The notes: generated by a model not told the origin, from the sequence alone. Numbered from the stretch's first letter, positions 15,453 to 31,317 are shown. The stretch: 60,880 nucleotides of DNA from an uncultured Alphaproteobacteria bacterium (GCA_902522465.1 CABYVV010000008.1:1-60880), one strand, 5' to 3'. Translations and numbers: made by a program.

Positions 15453-17381
15453 ATGAATAACAATATTCTCAAAAATTTAGCAATATGGCTGCTGATCGGT
15501 TTTTTAGTATTTCTTATAATTGATTTTTATAAAGCCAACGATACATCTCAAAGATCCTCACCAGTTTCATACTCAAATTTTCTAACAGAGTTGAAAAATG
15601 GCAATGTTTCAAGAGTTGAAATACGAGGAAACAATATTAAAGGGGAATATTCAAATGGTTCTTACTTTTCAACATATGCACCAAATGATACGAATCTGAT
15701 AGAGAAATTAGAAAAAAATAATGTTGAAATTATAGCTTTACCTCTTGATAAAGGATCTCCTGGTCTAATTGATATACTGATTTCATGGTTTCCAATGCTT
15801 TTATTAATCGGAGTATGGATCTTTTTCATGAGACAAATGCAATCTGGAAGTGGGAGAGCTATGGGTTTTGGCAAATCCAGAGCCAAGCTTTTGAATGAAA
15901 ATAAAGAAAAGGTAACTTTTAAAGATGTAGCTGGCATTGATGAAGCAAAAGCAGAACTAGAGGAAATTGTTGAATTTTTAAAAGATCCAACAAAATTTCA
16001 AAGATTAGGTGGAAAAATACCCAAAGGTGCGCTCCTTGTTGGTCCACCTGGTACAGGAAAAACACTTCTAGCAAGAGCAATTGCTGGAGAAGCGAATGTC
16101 CCATTTTTCTCTATATCTGGTTCAGATTTCGTTGAAATGTTTGTAGGTGTTGGCGCAAGTAGAGTTCGGGATATGTTTGAGCAGGGGAGAAAAAGTGCTC
16201 CTTGCATCATATTCATTGATGAAATTGATGCAGTTGGGAGACACAGAGGTGCCGGACTTGGTGGAGGAAACGATGAAAGAGAACAAACATTAAATCAACT
16301 GCTAGTTGAGATGGATGGTTTCGATTCCACTCAAGGGGTGATTTTGATTGCGGCTACTAATAGACCTGATGTTCTTGATCCTGCTCTTTTAAGACCTGGA
16401 AGATTCGATAGGCAAGTAGTAGTACCCAATCCTGACATTCAAGGAAGAAACAAAATTTTAGCAGTTCACACGCGAAAACTTGCTTTAGCACCAGATGTTG
16501 ATATAAAAATTATAGCTAGAGGAACTCCAGGATTTTCTGGAGCAGATTTAGCAAATTTATCAAATGAAGCTGCTCTCTTAGCTGCTAGAAGAAATAAAAG
16601 ACTTGTAACAATGTTAGACTTTGAAGATGCTAAAGATAAAGTAATGATGGGTGCAGAAAGACGATCAATGGTTATGACTTTAAAGGAAAAAGAGTTAACA
16701 GCTTATCACGAGGCAGGACACGCATTAGTGGGTGTGTTTACCCCAGGGAACGACCCTTTGCATAAAGTTACAATTATTCCAAGAGGAAGAGCGCTTGGGG
16801 TTACCATGAACCTTCCAGAAAGGGATAAGTACTCAGAGACAAAAACAGAGATGAAAGCAAAACTGTCCATGATTTTTGGTGGAAGAGTTGCTGAGGAACT
16901 AATTTTTGGTAAGGACAACATAACATCAGGTGCATCAAATGACATTCTGCAAGCAACTCAACGTGCTCGTGCAATGGTAGTTGAATGGGGTATGAGTGAT
17001 ATTCTGGGCCCATTAAGATACTCTGAAAACGAAGAAGATGTCTTTTTGGGAAGATCAGTTACGCAACGAAAAAGTATGTCCGATGAAACAGCCAAATTAA
17101 TAGACCAAGAAATTAGAAAACTCATCGATAACGCAGAGAATCATGCAAGGAAAGTTCTAAAAAAGAATTTAAAACACCTGCATAATCTTGCAAATGCCCT
17201 TCTAGAATTTGAAACTTTATCTGGTGATGAGGTAAAAGAATTAATTAGTAAGGGAAAAATAAAAAGTAATAAAAGTTCTGATAATAATTCTTCTAATAGG
17301 AAAACTTCAATCCCACTTAATAATAAAGAAAAAAAGAAGAAAAGAGGTATAGGAATAAACCCTAAACCTCTCACAACCTAA
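15453..17381 (+). CDS. ftsH: Membrane AAA+ metalloprotease FtsH
   Basis: 642 residues. Two N-terminal membrane helices (about 8-25 and 104-125) flank a periplasmic loop. The AAA+ domain has Walker A GPPGTGKT (197-204), Walker [10 protein letters not shown], and arginine-finger region LLRPGRFDR. The zinc protease motif is HEAGH (419-423). It degrades membrane proteins and short-lived regulators, in many bacteria including RpoH, which is also encoded here (27757-28650). The C-terminal tail is Lys/Asn/Ser rich and ends in basic repeats. The neighbours tilS and folP match the usual order. Confidence 0.98.
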   Translation: MNNNILKNLAIWLLIGFLVFLIIDFYKANDTSQRSSPVSYSNFLTELKNGNVSRVEIRGNNIKGEYSNGSYFSTYAPNDTNLIEKLEKNNVEIIALPLDKGSPGLIDILISWFPMLLLIGVWIFFMRQMQSGSGRAMGFGKSRAKLLNENKEKVTFKDVAGIDEAKAELEEIVEFLKDPTKFQRLGGKIPKGALLVGPPGTGKTLLARAIAGEANVPFFSISGSDFVEMFVGVGASRVRDMFEQGRKSAPCIIFIDEIDAVGRHRGAGLGGGNDEREQTLNQLLVEMDGFDSTQGVILIAATNRPDVLDPALLRPGRFDRQVVVPNPDIQGRNKILAVHTRKLALAPDVDIKIIARGTPGFSGADLANLSNEAALLAARRNKRLVTMLDFEDAKDKVMMGAERRSMVMTLKEKELTAYHEAGHALVGVFTPGNDPLHKVTIIPRGRALGVTMNLPERDKYSETKTEMKAKLSMIFGGRVAEELIFGKDNITSGASNDILQATQRARAMVVEWGMSDILGPLRYSENEEDVFLGRSVTQRKSMSDETAKLIDQEIRKLIDNAENHARKVLKKNLKHLHNLANALLEFETLSGDEVKELISKGKIKSNKSSDNNSSNRKTSIPLNNKEKKKKRGIGINPKPLTT

Positions 17382-17396
17382 TAAATCATCTTAATT

Positions 17397-18455
17397 TTGA
17401 GTAAAACAAAATATTATCTAAGACCATTTGGAATTTTAAATAAAAAAGACGGATCACTTTTAAAAAAAAAAAATCAAGCATTTACAGTAAACAGCTTTTA
17501 TTTTTCGCATATAGAATTGATATCCAGAAATAAGTCAATAAAAAAAAAAACATATCAATTTTCAGATTTTAAAAAAATATTAGAAAAGAAAAAAGAGATT
17601 AAAGATCTTTTCTCAAATTTAGGCTACAAAAATAATAGAATTGAAAAAATTTTATTTAAAAATAAAAGGTTTTCTATTTTTGGAATCTTAAATATAACCC
17701 CCGACAGTTTTTCTGACGGAGGAGAAAACCTTGATTTAAATAAAGCTGTTAATAATGCACAAAAAATGCTGGAAAATGGTGCCTCATATATAGATATTGG
17801 TGGAGAGTCAACAAGACCAGGAGCTGACGAGGTCAGTCCTCAGGAAGAAATAAAAAGGATATTACCTGTGATTCAAAAATTAGACTCCAAAAGTGTGAAT
17901 ATTTCACTTGATACAAGAAATTCATCAACAATGAAATTTGGAATTTTGTCTGGTGTAAAAATTATCAATGATGTTAGTGGATTAAATCACGATAAAAAAA
18001 GTGTTGATGTTGTTTGCAAACATAACATTCCTGTAATTATTATGCATATGCCAGGTAATCCAAAAAATATGATGAAAAAAAATAAATATTTTGACGTAGT
18101 GCTCGATGTATATGATTATTTAAAGGCTAAAACTGATTCCCTCATTAGTTCTGGGGTCAAGAGAGAAAATATAATAATTGATCCAGGAATTGGTTTTGGC
18201 AAAGATTATTTACAAAATCTTGATTTGTTAAGAAACATGTCAATTTTCCATTCCCTTGGTTTTCCAATAATGCTTGGTGTTTCAAGAAAAAGGTTTATAG
18301 ACTCTATCTCAAAAGAATCAAATCCTAAGAATAGAATAGGAGGGACAATTTCAGCAACTTTATTTGGAATGAGTAATGGAATAAGAATACATAGAGTTCA
18401 CGATGTAAGAGATGTGAATCAAGCTTTAATGATTTTTGACAAAATGATGAATTAA
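17397..18455 (+). CDS. folP: Dihydropteroate synthase with N-terminal extension
   Basis: The catalytic core starts about residue 92 with the signature FGILNITPDSFSDGG (95-109) and continues with YIDIGGESTRPGA, NDVSG and GVSRKRF, all typical. It condenses p-aminobenzoate with the pterin diphosphate in folate synthesis. The predicted protein is 352 residues against about 280 for common homologues. The first 90 residues are Lys-rich with no recognised motif and contain no methionine after the initiating codon. The start is TTG at 17397, 15 bases after ftsH; no later start keeps the region in frame before the core. Confidence 0.92.
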   Translation: MSKTKYYLRPFGILNKKDGSLLKKKNQAFTVNSFYFSHIELISRNKSIKKKTYQFSDFKKILEKKKEIKDLFSNLGYKNNRIEKILFKNKRFSIFGILNITPDSFSDGGENLDLNKAVNNAQKMLENGASYIDIGGESTRPGADEVSPQEEIKRILPVIQKLDSKSVNISLDTRNSSTMKFGILSGVKIINDVSGLNHDKKSVDVVCKHNIPVIIMHMPGNPKNMMKKNKYFDVVLDVYDYLKAKTDSLISSGVKRENIIIDPGIGFGKDYLQNLDLLRNMSIFHSLGFPIMLGVSRKRFIDSISKESNPKNRIGGTISATLFGMSNGIRIHRVHDVRDVNQALMIFDKMMN

Positions 18456-19778
18456 TGAAAAAAAAATATTTTGGGACTGACGGAATAAGGGGGAGTTTTG
18501 GTGAATTTCCAATTACATTGTCTTTTTTGGAAAATTTAGCCAGTTCAATCAGAAAAACTAATAAAAATATTAAAAAGGTTATTATTGGCAAAGATACCAG
18601 AGAATCATGTGACCTAATTGAGAAAGCCATTACTTTAGGATTTAAAAAAAATAACGTAGAAATTGATTCTTGCGGAATTGTTTCTACTCCTATTTTATCC
18701 TTCAATACGAGGTCATTTGGGTACGATTTAGGAATTATGATTTCAGCCTCACATAACCCATTTAATGACAATGGTGTCAAAATTTTTAACAGAAATGGAG
18801 AAAAACTTACTGATATTGAGGAGATTGAAATTGAAAAAAATATAAACTTATCTGAATTAAATAATTTTGATGAGTCAAAATTAACCCAAAAAATATTGGT
18901 TAAAAACTACATTGATTACGAAAATAATCTATTAAATAGATTCTCAAAATTGTCAGACTTTCACCAAGAAATGGTCGTTGATTTTGCAAATGGTTCTTTA
19001 TCATATATTGGTCCAAGAATATTAAAAAAATTAAACTTAGGTTTTAAAAAATACTCATGCCAACCTAACGGCAAAAATATTAATAAAGAATGTGGAGCTA
19101 TGTATCCTAATTTCCTAACACAAAAAACTTTACAGAGTAAAGCAAAATTAGGAATTTCTTTTGACGGAGATGCTGATAGAGTCATGTTTTGCGATGAAAA
19201 TGGTAAAATTATTGATGGTGACTTTGTCTTGGCAATTCTTGCGATGTTCTTGCAAAAAAGTGACTCATTAAAAAATAATTTAATAGTTAGCACTCAAATG
19301 TCGAATTTAGGTTTTAGAGATTTTCTGAAAAAAAAAAAAATTAATTTTATATTATCGAAGGTAGGTGACAGATATGTGATTGAAGAGATGAAAAAAAACA
19401 ATTGTTTGGTCGGAGGAGAACCTTCTGGCCATATTATTTTTTCAGAAAACTCTTATTGTGGAGATGGTATATATACTGCATTACTTTTAATGGAAATATT
19501 ACATCAGGAAAAATGTACGTTAAAACAAATGTGTGATGATATTTTTGTTAAAGTTCCGCAAAAATTAATTAATTTTAAATTAAAAAGAAATCCAGAAGAT
19601 ATTTTAAAAGATTCACAACTTAATAACTTCATTAATAATAAAAATAATGAAAATAAATGTGATATTCTCTTAAGAAAATCAGGGACTGAAAATTTATTAC
19701 GATTAATGGTTCAAGCTAAATCAATTAATATAGTAGACAGGTTAATTGAAGAGATTCTATTCATTATAAAAGAGTTAG

Positions 19779-19786
<8 letters not shown>
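18455..19786 (+). CDS. glmM: Phosphoglucosamine mutase
   Basis: 443 residues of the alpha-D-phosphohexomutase family. The N-terminal FGTDGIRG is diagnostic. The phosphoserine loop is SASHNPFNDNG with catalytic S99, the Mg loop is FDGDADR near 236-242, and the sugar/phosphate loops are GEPSGH and KSGTENLLRLM. It makes glucosamine-1-phosphate for peptidoglycan and LPS. It shares one base with folP (TAATG) and overlaps thiD by 8 bases. The ftsH-folP-glmM order is conserved widely. Confidence 0.97.
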
Positions 19787-22361
<2,575 letters not shown>

Positions 22362-22442
22362 TTAAGAAATAGTTTTTTAACATTATGATTCTAATATAAT
22401 GTTAATAAATATAAAATAGGCAAATTAAATAATTTAAAAATT
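22362..22442. promoter_or_regulatory. Divergent thiC / permease intergenic region with an inverted repeat
   Basis: This 81-base AT-rich spacer must hold both promoters. It contains a perfect 8-bp inverted repeat, AACATTAT (22379-22386) and ATAATGTT (22396-22403), with a 9-base gap, about 18 bases upstream of the thiC start. It may be an operator or part of a promoter; in sequence this AT-rich it may also be chance. No riboswitch is visible on either strand. Confidence 0.35.
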
Positions 22443-24269
22443 ATGTTTTTATTATCAGAAGAAGTATTTATTTATTTAAGTTTATTGATTGTTTTAGTTA
22501 GCATGATTTTTTATGCTATCGATAGTCTCTCTATAATCTTTAAATCAATTGTTATTCTCACTTTCTTATTAATTTTTTTTTCAATATTCCCTTTTCGAAT
22601 CGAAAATGGACAAAACCTCCTTAGTCCTCAAACAATTTTAAGTGGTTTTAGTAACACATCATTGATAACTGTTTTGTGTTTATTAATTTTAGGGCAAGGT
22701 GTTGTACAAACAAGGGCACTAGATAATGCTTTATATTTTCTATTAAAAATCTTTCCAGATAAGCCTAACTTAGTAATAATAGTATGTCTACTTCTGGTCC
22801 TTGTTTTAAGCGCTTTTATTAACAACACTCCAGTTGTTATTATCTTTATTCCTATTCTTCAGGGAATTATAAAAAATATGAACGCTTCACTTGGAAGATT
22901 TCTAATGCCTTTGAGTTACGTAGCTATTCTTGGTGGCATGACCACCTTAATTGGTTCTAGTACTAATTTATTAGTTTCCGACTCACTTAAGACTTATTCA
23001 AATATAAGTCTAAGTTTCTTTGATTTCACCCTAGCTGGTTCTATAATAGCGTTTTCTGGTTTTCTTTATGTTATAGTTTTCTCAAGGTTTAATTTCTTTT
23101 TAACTGATAGATCACCCACAACAAATGAATTACTTGATAATAGTAATAATAATTTTATCACTCAGTTAGTAATAAATGAAGATTCTGGACTTATCGGACA
23201 AAGTACTAACGAAGGAAAATTTCCAGGACTAGAAAAGATTAAAGTTTTAATGATTCAAAGGGGAGAGCATGCGGAACATGGACCCTTTGAAGGCCTCATT
23301 TTGGAGAAGGGTGATATTTTAGTTGTATCAATAAGTAGAGAACAACTCATGGAAGTATTAGGTAAAAAAATCGTTTCAATTCAGTACGAAAAAAAAGACG
23401 AAGAATTTGAAAACAATCAACTTATTACAGAAGCAATGGTTACTCCATCATCAAGCTTAGTTGGAAATACTATTGAGAATGTTAGTTTTAGATATAGGTA
23501 TAATTGCCTTGTAATTGGTCTTCAAAGAAAATCAAGAATCATTACAAAAAAAATGAGTGAACTCCCACTCGAGCCAGGTGATACACTTCTAGTTCAAGGC
23601 GAGGCAAGTGTAATTAAAAACCTAAGAAATCAGAGTGACCTTCTTCCGATGGAATGGGCAACTTCAGAAATACACAATAAAGAGATCGCTAATAAATCCC
23701 TTTTGATTTTTCTTTCTGTTGTAACACTGGGTGCTCTTGAAATTTTACCTTTAGTTGTTGCAGCATTATTAGGTGTAGTTTCTGTAATATTTTTTAAGGT
23801 TTTAAATATAAGACAGGTTATAAGAAGTATTGATAACAGTTTGTTACTTCTTATTGTAACCTCATTGGCACTGGGTAAAGTAATACAAGTAACTGGTACT
23901 GCAAACTTTGTATCTGATTTACTTTTAAATGTATTAGAGGGTTCATCACCTTTAACTATAATTTTATGTTTTTATATCCTTGTATCAATAACAACTAACT
24001 TTATATCAAATAATGCCTGTGCTGTGTTATTTGCTCCAATAGCAATAGATATTGCCGAAAAACTTTCTGTGAATCCTAAGACACTCGCCATTGCTTTAAT
24101 ATTTGCTGTAAATACCTCTTTTCTTACTCCACTTGCTTACCAAACTAATTTATTAGTTATGGGTCCTGGGCACTATAAATTTATAGATTATGTAAAATTT
24201 GGATTTCCCTTAACAATTTTGTGTTGGCTGATTTTTTATCTAACATTCCCAATTCTCTATAAGATATGA
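22443..24269 (+). CDS. SLC13/DASS-type permease with two TrkA-C domains
   Basis: 608 residues with ten or more hydrophobic segments arranged in two halves. The signatures NNTPVVIIFIPIL and GSSTNLLVSDSL in the first half and FISNNACAVLFAPIAI with LAYQTNLLVMGPGHY in the second are those of the SLC13/ArsB-NhaD group. Between the halves (about 225-400) lie two cytoplasmic TrkA-C/RCK-C-like domains, each with a GxxIGxS...GDxLLVxG pattern. Relatives of this architecture are sodium-coupled sulfate, phosphate or dicarboxylate carriers, sometimes called SAC1-like. The substrate cannot be read from the sequence. It overlaps serC by 4 bases (ATGA). Confidence 0.85.
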   Translation: MFLLSEEVFIYLSLLIVLVSMIFYAIDSLSIIFKSIVILTFLLIFFSIFPFRIENGQNLLSPQTILSGFSNTSLITVLCLLILGQGVVQTRALDNALYFLLKIFPDKPNLVIIVCLLLVLVLSAFINNTPVVIIFIPILQGIIKNMNASLGRFLMPLSYVAILGGMTTLIGSSTNLLVSDSLKTYSNISLSFFDFTLAGSIIAFSGFLYVIVFSRFNFFLTDRSPTTNELLDNSNNNFITQLVINEDSGLIGQSTNEGKFPGLEKIKVLMIQRGEHAEHGPFEGLILEKGDILVVSISREQLMEVLGKKIVSIQYEKKDEEFENNQLITEAMVTPSSSLVGNTIENVSFRYRYNCLVIGLQRKSRIITKKMSELPLEPGDTLLVQGEASVIKNLRNQSDLLPMEWATSEIHNKEIANKSLLIFLSVVTLGALEILPLVVAALLGVVSVIFFKVLNIRQVIRSIDNSLLLLIVTSLALGKVIQVTGTANFVSDLLLNVLEGSSPLTIILCFYILVSITTNFISNNACAVLFAPIAIDIAEKLSVNPKTLAIALIFAVNTSFLTPLAYQTNLLVMGPGHYKFIDYVKFGFPLTILCWLIFYLTFPILYKI

Positions 24270-25341
24270 ATTTACCTGATATTAAAAAACCCAAAGATCC
24301 ACGATTTTCATGTGGTCCTACCAAGAAACCTGAGGGTTGGTCTCTTAAAAAAATTAATAATAAATTTCTTGGTCGCTATCACAGATCAGAGGATGTTAGA
24401 AAATTTATAGAGGAACAAATTTTAAAAATTAGAAAAATCTTAAATATACCAAATGATTATAAGATTTTTATTATGCCAGGATCATGTACTGGAGCAATGG
24501 AGGCAGTAATATGGTCAATTTTAGGAAAAAGAAAAGTTAGCGCTATTATATACGACTACTGGGGCAAAGCTTGGTACGATGATATGAAAAAACTTAATTA
24601 TAAAGTTGACTGCAGACTTGCACTTGACGGATCAATGCCAAGCTTGAAAGATATACCAACAGATAATGATGTTATAATTGTTTGGACGGGAACAACAACT
24701 GGAATTTCAATTAATAAATTAGATTTTTTGGATACAAATCATGAGGGATTAATAATAAGTGATGTCAATTCTGCAGTGTTTATATATGACCTTCCCTGGA
24801 GTAAGATAGATGTTTCTGTTTTTTCATGGCAAAAAGCATTGGGTTCAGAATCTCAACATGGAGTTGTGATAATGAGTCCAAAAGCTATGAATGAATTGAA
24901 GAGTAAAAAAGTATTACCCAAAATATTTGATTTTAAAATTAATGATTTCTTGATTAATACACCATCTCTTTTGTCAGTTGCAGATTTAGAGCTTTGTATT
25001 GACTTGTACAATGAGAGTGGAGGATTATTGAGCAGTAAAAAAAAATGTGAAGAAAATAGCTCAATCATAAACAATTGGGTAGATAGTAATAAATATGTAG
25101 AACGGTTTGTTAAAAGAAAGAAGTATCAAGCATTATCACCATTTTATTTACCTTTTAAGCAAAAGTTTCGATATGATAATTTTTTTAATTTTTTAAGTAA
25201 TAATAAAATAGCTTACGATATTAGAAATTATAGAATGTGCAAACCTGGAATAAGAATATGGACTGGACCAACTATAAAAAAAAATGATTTGATTGCTTTA
25301 ACAAATTGGCTAGATTGGTGTTTTAATAAATTTGTAAGTTA

Positions 25342-25342
<1 letters not shown>
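24266..25342 (+). CDS. serC: Phosphoserine aminotransferase
   Basis: 358 residues of the class-V aminotransferase fold, close to the alphaproteobacterial SerC subgroup. The N-terminus CGPTKKPEGWSL and GRYHRS are characteristic. PLP lysine K190 lies in FSWQKALGSE, and PGSCTGAMEA (71-80) forms the phosphate-binding turn. It makes 3-phosphoserine from 3-phosphohydroxypyruvate. In many alphaproteobacteria serA directly follows serC; here the next gene, sharing one base, is hisZ. Confidence 0.93.
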
Positions 25343-28650
<3,308 letters not shown>

Positions 28651-28657
28651 AATACAT

Positions 28658-28685
28658 ATATTAAAAACAGAAATTTATATGTCAA
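28658..28685 (-). promoter_or_regulatory. Near-consensus sigma-70 promoter of rpoH
   Basis: Read on the minus strand: TTGACA (28685-28680), a 16-base spacer, and TAATAT (28663-28658). Both hexamers are at or one base from consensus. The expected start point, 6-8 bases past the -10, falls at about 28652-28650, and the rpoH ATG begins at 28650. That leaves essentially no 5' leader. Confidence 0.65.
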
Positions 28686-28704
28686 GAAAAATATGAATAT
28701 AAGA

Positions 28705-28730
28705 TGAACAAATAATTTCAATTTTGTTCA
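28705..28730 (-). repeat. Inverted repeat at the rluD stop, upstream of rpoH
   Basis: A perfect 8-bp inverted repeat, TGAACAAA and TTTGTTCA, with a 10-base loop. It begins exactly with the rluD stop codon (TGA at 28730-28728). No T tract follows on the minus strand, so it is not a standard intrinsic terminator. It lies about 20 bases upstream of the rpoH -35 box and could be an operator, a 3'-end stabiliser, or chance. Confidence 0.4.
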
Positions 28731-29723
28731 TATAGATATTTTTTCTAGAAATAATATAAGATTATATATATCATTTGGTAATTTTGATTCAAATATCATC
28801 TCTTTTTTTTTATTTGGGTGAAAAAATCCAAGTTTTCTTGCATGAAGTGCTTGTCTTTCTATACTTATAAATGAGCTATAAATAAAGTTTTTTAATTTTT
28901 CTGGTAACCCAATATAGTGATTATTTCTACTATATTTTTTATCCCCTATAAGAGGGTTACCCATATAACTCATGTGAACTCTAATTTGATGAGTTCTTCC
29001 TGTCATCAGATTACATTTGATATGACTGATATTACATTTTTTGTTAATTTTGTAATTTTTGATTAATTTGTAGGAAGTTACAGCCTTTTTACCAACACTA
29101 GAATTGGTAACTGACATTTTTTGTCTATTTATTTTTGATCTACCTATTCTATTTTCTATGGTTCCCTCTTGTTTAGAGGGATGATTCCAAGTCAACAAAT
29201 TATATTCTCTTATAGTGGTTTTATTTTTGAATTGCTCTGATAAAGAATTATGTGTGTAATCATCCTTTGCAAACACTAATAAGCCACTTGTCATTTTATC
29301 GATTCTATGTACAACACCTGGTCTCAGAACTCCACCAATTCCAGATAAGTTATTTTTACAATGATATAATAATGCATTGACAAGAGTATTATTTGAATTT
29401 CCAACTGCTGGATGAACAACTACACCAGCATTTTTGTTGATAACAATAAGATTATTGTCTTCGTATACAACATTTAATTGAATATTCTGAGGTTCAATTT
29501 TAATCTCTTTTAATTTAGGAATTGTTAAACGCAATATTCCACACTGTTTTAACTTAAATGCAGATTGAGTAATTTTTTCTTGATTAAATTCTAAATTTCC
29601 TTCATTTATAAGTGATTGAACCCTATTTCTAGAATAATTATTTAACTTATTTGAGATAAACATATCAATTCTTTTCCCAAGATCATTGCTAGATACTGAA
29701 ATCGTTATATAATTTTTTTTCAA
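28728..29723 (-). CDS. rluD: RluD-family 23S rRNA pseudouridine synthase
   Basis: 331 residues. An N-terminal S4-like RNA-binding domain (about 14-70) precedes the RluA/RluD catalytic domain. The motif HRIDKMTSG carries catalytic D142, and GRTHQIRVH occurs near residue 240. It isomerises uridines in helix 69 of 23S rRNA in characterised members. The start appears to be TTG at 29723, whose last base pair region faces the ATG of the divergent DUF6476 gene; no upstream ATG is in frame. The rluD-rpoH order is typical of alphaproteobacteria. Confidence 0.92.
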   Translation of the reverse strand: MKKNYITISVSSNDLGKRIDMFISNKLNNYSRNRVQSLINEGNLEFNQEKITQSAFKLKQCGILRLTIPKLKEIKIEPQNIQLNVVYEDNNLIVINKNAGVVVHPAVGNSNNTLVNALLYHCKNNLSGIGGVLRPGVVHRIDKMTSGLLVFAKDDYTHNSLSEQFKNKTTIREYNLLTWNHPSKQEGTIENRIGRSKINRQKMSVTNSSVGKKAVTSYKLIKNYKINKKCNISHIKCNLMTGRTHQIRVHMSYMGNPLIGDKKYSRNNHYIGLPEKLKNFIYSSFISIERQALHARKLGFFHPNKKKEMIFESKLPNDIYNLILFLEKISI

Positions 29724-30010
29724 TGAAAAACGTCCTTAAATATATAGTTATTTTTCTTGGTATTTTAATATTATGCCTTTTAACAATAGTAACATTAACT
29801 ATTTTTTATAAATATAAAAATGATGATGATAAAATTATGAATAATATAACATTGGCTCCAAAAATTGACCCAAGTTTTTCTATAAGAGATTTCCATATAA
29901 ATAAAAATGAAGTACATTTATATCTTGAAAATAATTCGAATAATAGCCATTTTATACGGGTCTATGATAGAAAAAATGGTAAACTAATTTCAGAAATCAC
30001 AGTAAAATGA
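29723..30010 (+). CDS. DUF6476-like membrane-anchored protein
   Basis: 95 residues. A single strongly hydrophobic helix (about 7-29, YIVIFLGILILCLLTIVTLTIFY) is followed by a small extracytoplasmic domain with SIRDFHINKNEVHLYLEN and a final YDRKNGKLISEITV strand. A protein of this shape stands between rluD and nearby genes in many alphaproteobacteria under the name DUF6476; I recall this from memory. Function unknown. Its ATG overlaps the rluD start by one base in the divergent direction, so its promoter lies inside rluD, and its stop overlaps the next ATG (ATGA). Confidence 0.75.
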   Translation: MKNVLKYIVIFLGILILCLLTIVTLTIFYKYKNDDDKIMNNITLAPKIDPSFSIRDFHINKNEVHLYLENNSNNSHFIRVYDRKNGKLISEITVK

Positions 30011-30462
30011 TCTCAAAAACCCTTCTAGCATTTCTAAGTTCCTGGATTATAGAAAACACTGAATTCGAGAAAATACTTGAGGATCCAAAGTTCTTTAAAC
30101 TTTCAAAAAAGGAAATGTCAGATAAAGCTTGCTTCTCGTCAAAAAATTGCAGAGTTAAAGCATATTATGTTAAGGATAATGGTATTTACTACATAGATCA
30201 ATTAGATCCAGAAAACAATATATGTGATAAATCCATAATTCTTCATGAGCTGGTTCATCATTATCAAAAAAATGATGGAAGAGTCATAGACTTAGACGAA
30301 CACACGCTTTGGACCTTACAAGAAAGACAAGCTATATATTATCAAAATCTTTTTTTGATTTCACAAAAAAGAAAAAATGACAATAAAGGACCCGAGAATG
30401 TTCTTGAATGTGAAGGAGGTTCCTACCTTGACCTTCAATATAAATATAATAAAGAAAAATAA
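30007..30462 (+). CDS. Small HExxH protein with four cysteines, copy A (DUF6647-like)
   Basis: 151 residues. The N-terminus is hydrophobic (SKTLLAFLSSWIIENTE). A zinc-protease-like HELVH (80-84) sits in the helix SIILHELVHHYQ, with a downstream glutamate in LQERQAIYYQN (E106) as a candidate third ligand. Cysteines at 42, 48, 73 and 135 match cysteines in the second copy at 55606-55995 in number and order. This suggests disulfides and an exported location. It resembles a family I remember as DUF6647. No protease substrate is known to me. It is coupled to the DUF6476 gene by a 4-base overlap. Confidence 0.78.
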   Translation: MISKTLLAFLSSWIIENTEFEKILEDPKFFKLSKKEMSDKACFSSKNCRVKAYYVKDNGIYYIDQLDPENNICDKSIILHELVHHYQKNDGRVIDLDEHTLWTLQERQAIYYQNLFLISQKRKNDNKGPENVLECEGGSYLDLQYKYNKEK

Positions 30463-30483
30463 TTAAAAGGTTTACTATTAACG

Positions 30484-31317
30484 ATGAAAAAACTTGAAGA
30501 TGAATATATCGCGAGGTTGGATAAAAACTCTATAAACCCAAAATCACTTAAAAACTCTATTTTTTCTGGAAAAGTTATCATAATAAATAAATCTAAAGAA
30601 GTTACTAAAATTATTAATTTGGTCGAAAGATATGTTTATGACTTTTTTAATTATTCTGTTTCAACAATCCAAAATGAATTTCATTACAGCAAAGAAAACC
30701 ATAAGTTTTTGACCATTCTTCAACGTAGAATAAAAAACTGTAAATCAATAAAAAAGACTTTCACTCTTTTTTTAAAATCACTTGGATTAAAAACTTCTGA
30801 AACTTTCATGGATTTACTTACTTTTAGATTCAGTCCTAGTATCGGTCAAAGGGAAGTTGGATCATTAAGACCAACTAAAGCGCACAGAGATACTTGGGCT
30901 TCCAATATTTATAATCAAATAAATTTTTGGTTTCCAATCCACAGTGTAAAGGAAGAAAATTCAATTTTTATTCTTCCAAGATATTTTAACGTTGGTGTTG
31001 AAAATAATAGTTCTTCATGGAGCTTTGATAAGTATAAGCAAATAAGAAATTATTCGTCAGTTCCAATTTCATCAAAGATTTTTTTAAGAGAGGATATGCT
31101 CAAAATCAGGTTGGAAAAGGGTGAAATACTATGTTTTTCCGGTCATCATTTACACGGAAGCAACGTTGGTAAAAAAAATAGAGTAAACCTTGAAACTAGA
31201 ATAGTTTGCAAAAACGACGAAAAAAAATTTAAGACTCCTAAAAATATTGACTCATTTAGTCAGTTAAAGAAAAAGAAATGGTTTAAAAATTTAGATACAA
31301 ATAAGTATTATTCTTAA
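30484..31317 (+). CDS. Putative 2-oxoglutarate/Fe(II)-dependent oxygenase
   Basis: 277 residues, no signal peptide. The iron-binding facial triad is visible: H134-x-D136 in KAHRDTWAS, and a distal histidine (H224 or H222) in CFSGHHLHGSNVG. R233 or R239 (NRVNLETRI) may bind the 2-oxoglutarate carboxylate. This is the pattern of the phytanoyl-CoA dioxygenase and related cupin hydroxylases. The substrate is unknown. It runs convergently into blh, sharing TTAA at the stops, so it lies next to but not within the retinal operon; a link to carotenoid or lipid hydroxylation is only a guess. It may be co-transcribed with the two small genes upstream. Confidence 0.72.
   Translation: MKKLEDEYIARLDKNSINPKSLKNSIFSGKVIIINKSKEVTKIINLVERYVYDFFNYSVSTIQNEFHYSKENHKFLTILQRRIKNCKSIKKTFTLFLKSLGLKTSETFMDLLTFRFSPSIGQREVGSLRPTKAHRDTWASNIYNQINFWFPIHSVKEENSIFILPRYFNVGVENNSSSWSFDKYKQIRNYSSVPISSKIFLREDMLKIRLEKGEILCFSGHHLHGSNVGKKNRVNLETRIVCKNDEKKFKTPKNIDSFSQLKKKKWFKNLDTNKYYS

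Noticed and set aside
15662-16216. Three minus-strand frames opposite ftsH
   Set aside because: Shadows of a strongly conserved gene; no start or motif support.
22362-22442. TPP riboswitch upstream of thiC
   Set aside because: No CTGAGA, GATCTGGRTAATGCCAGCG-like or paired elements on either strand in the short spacer.
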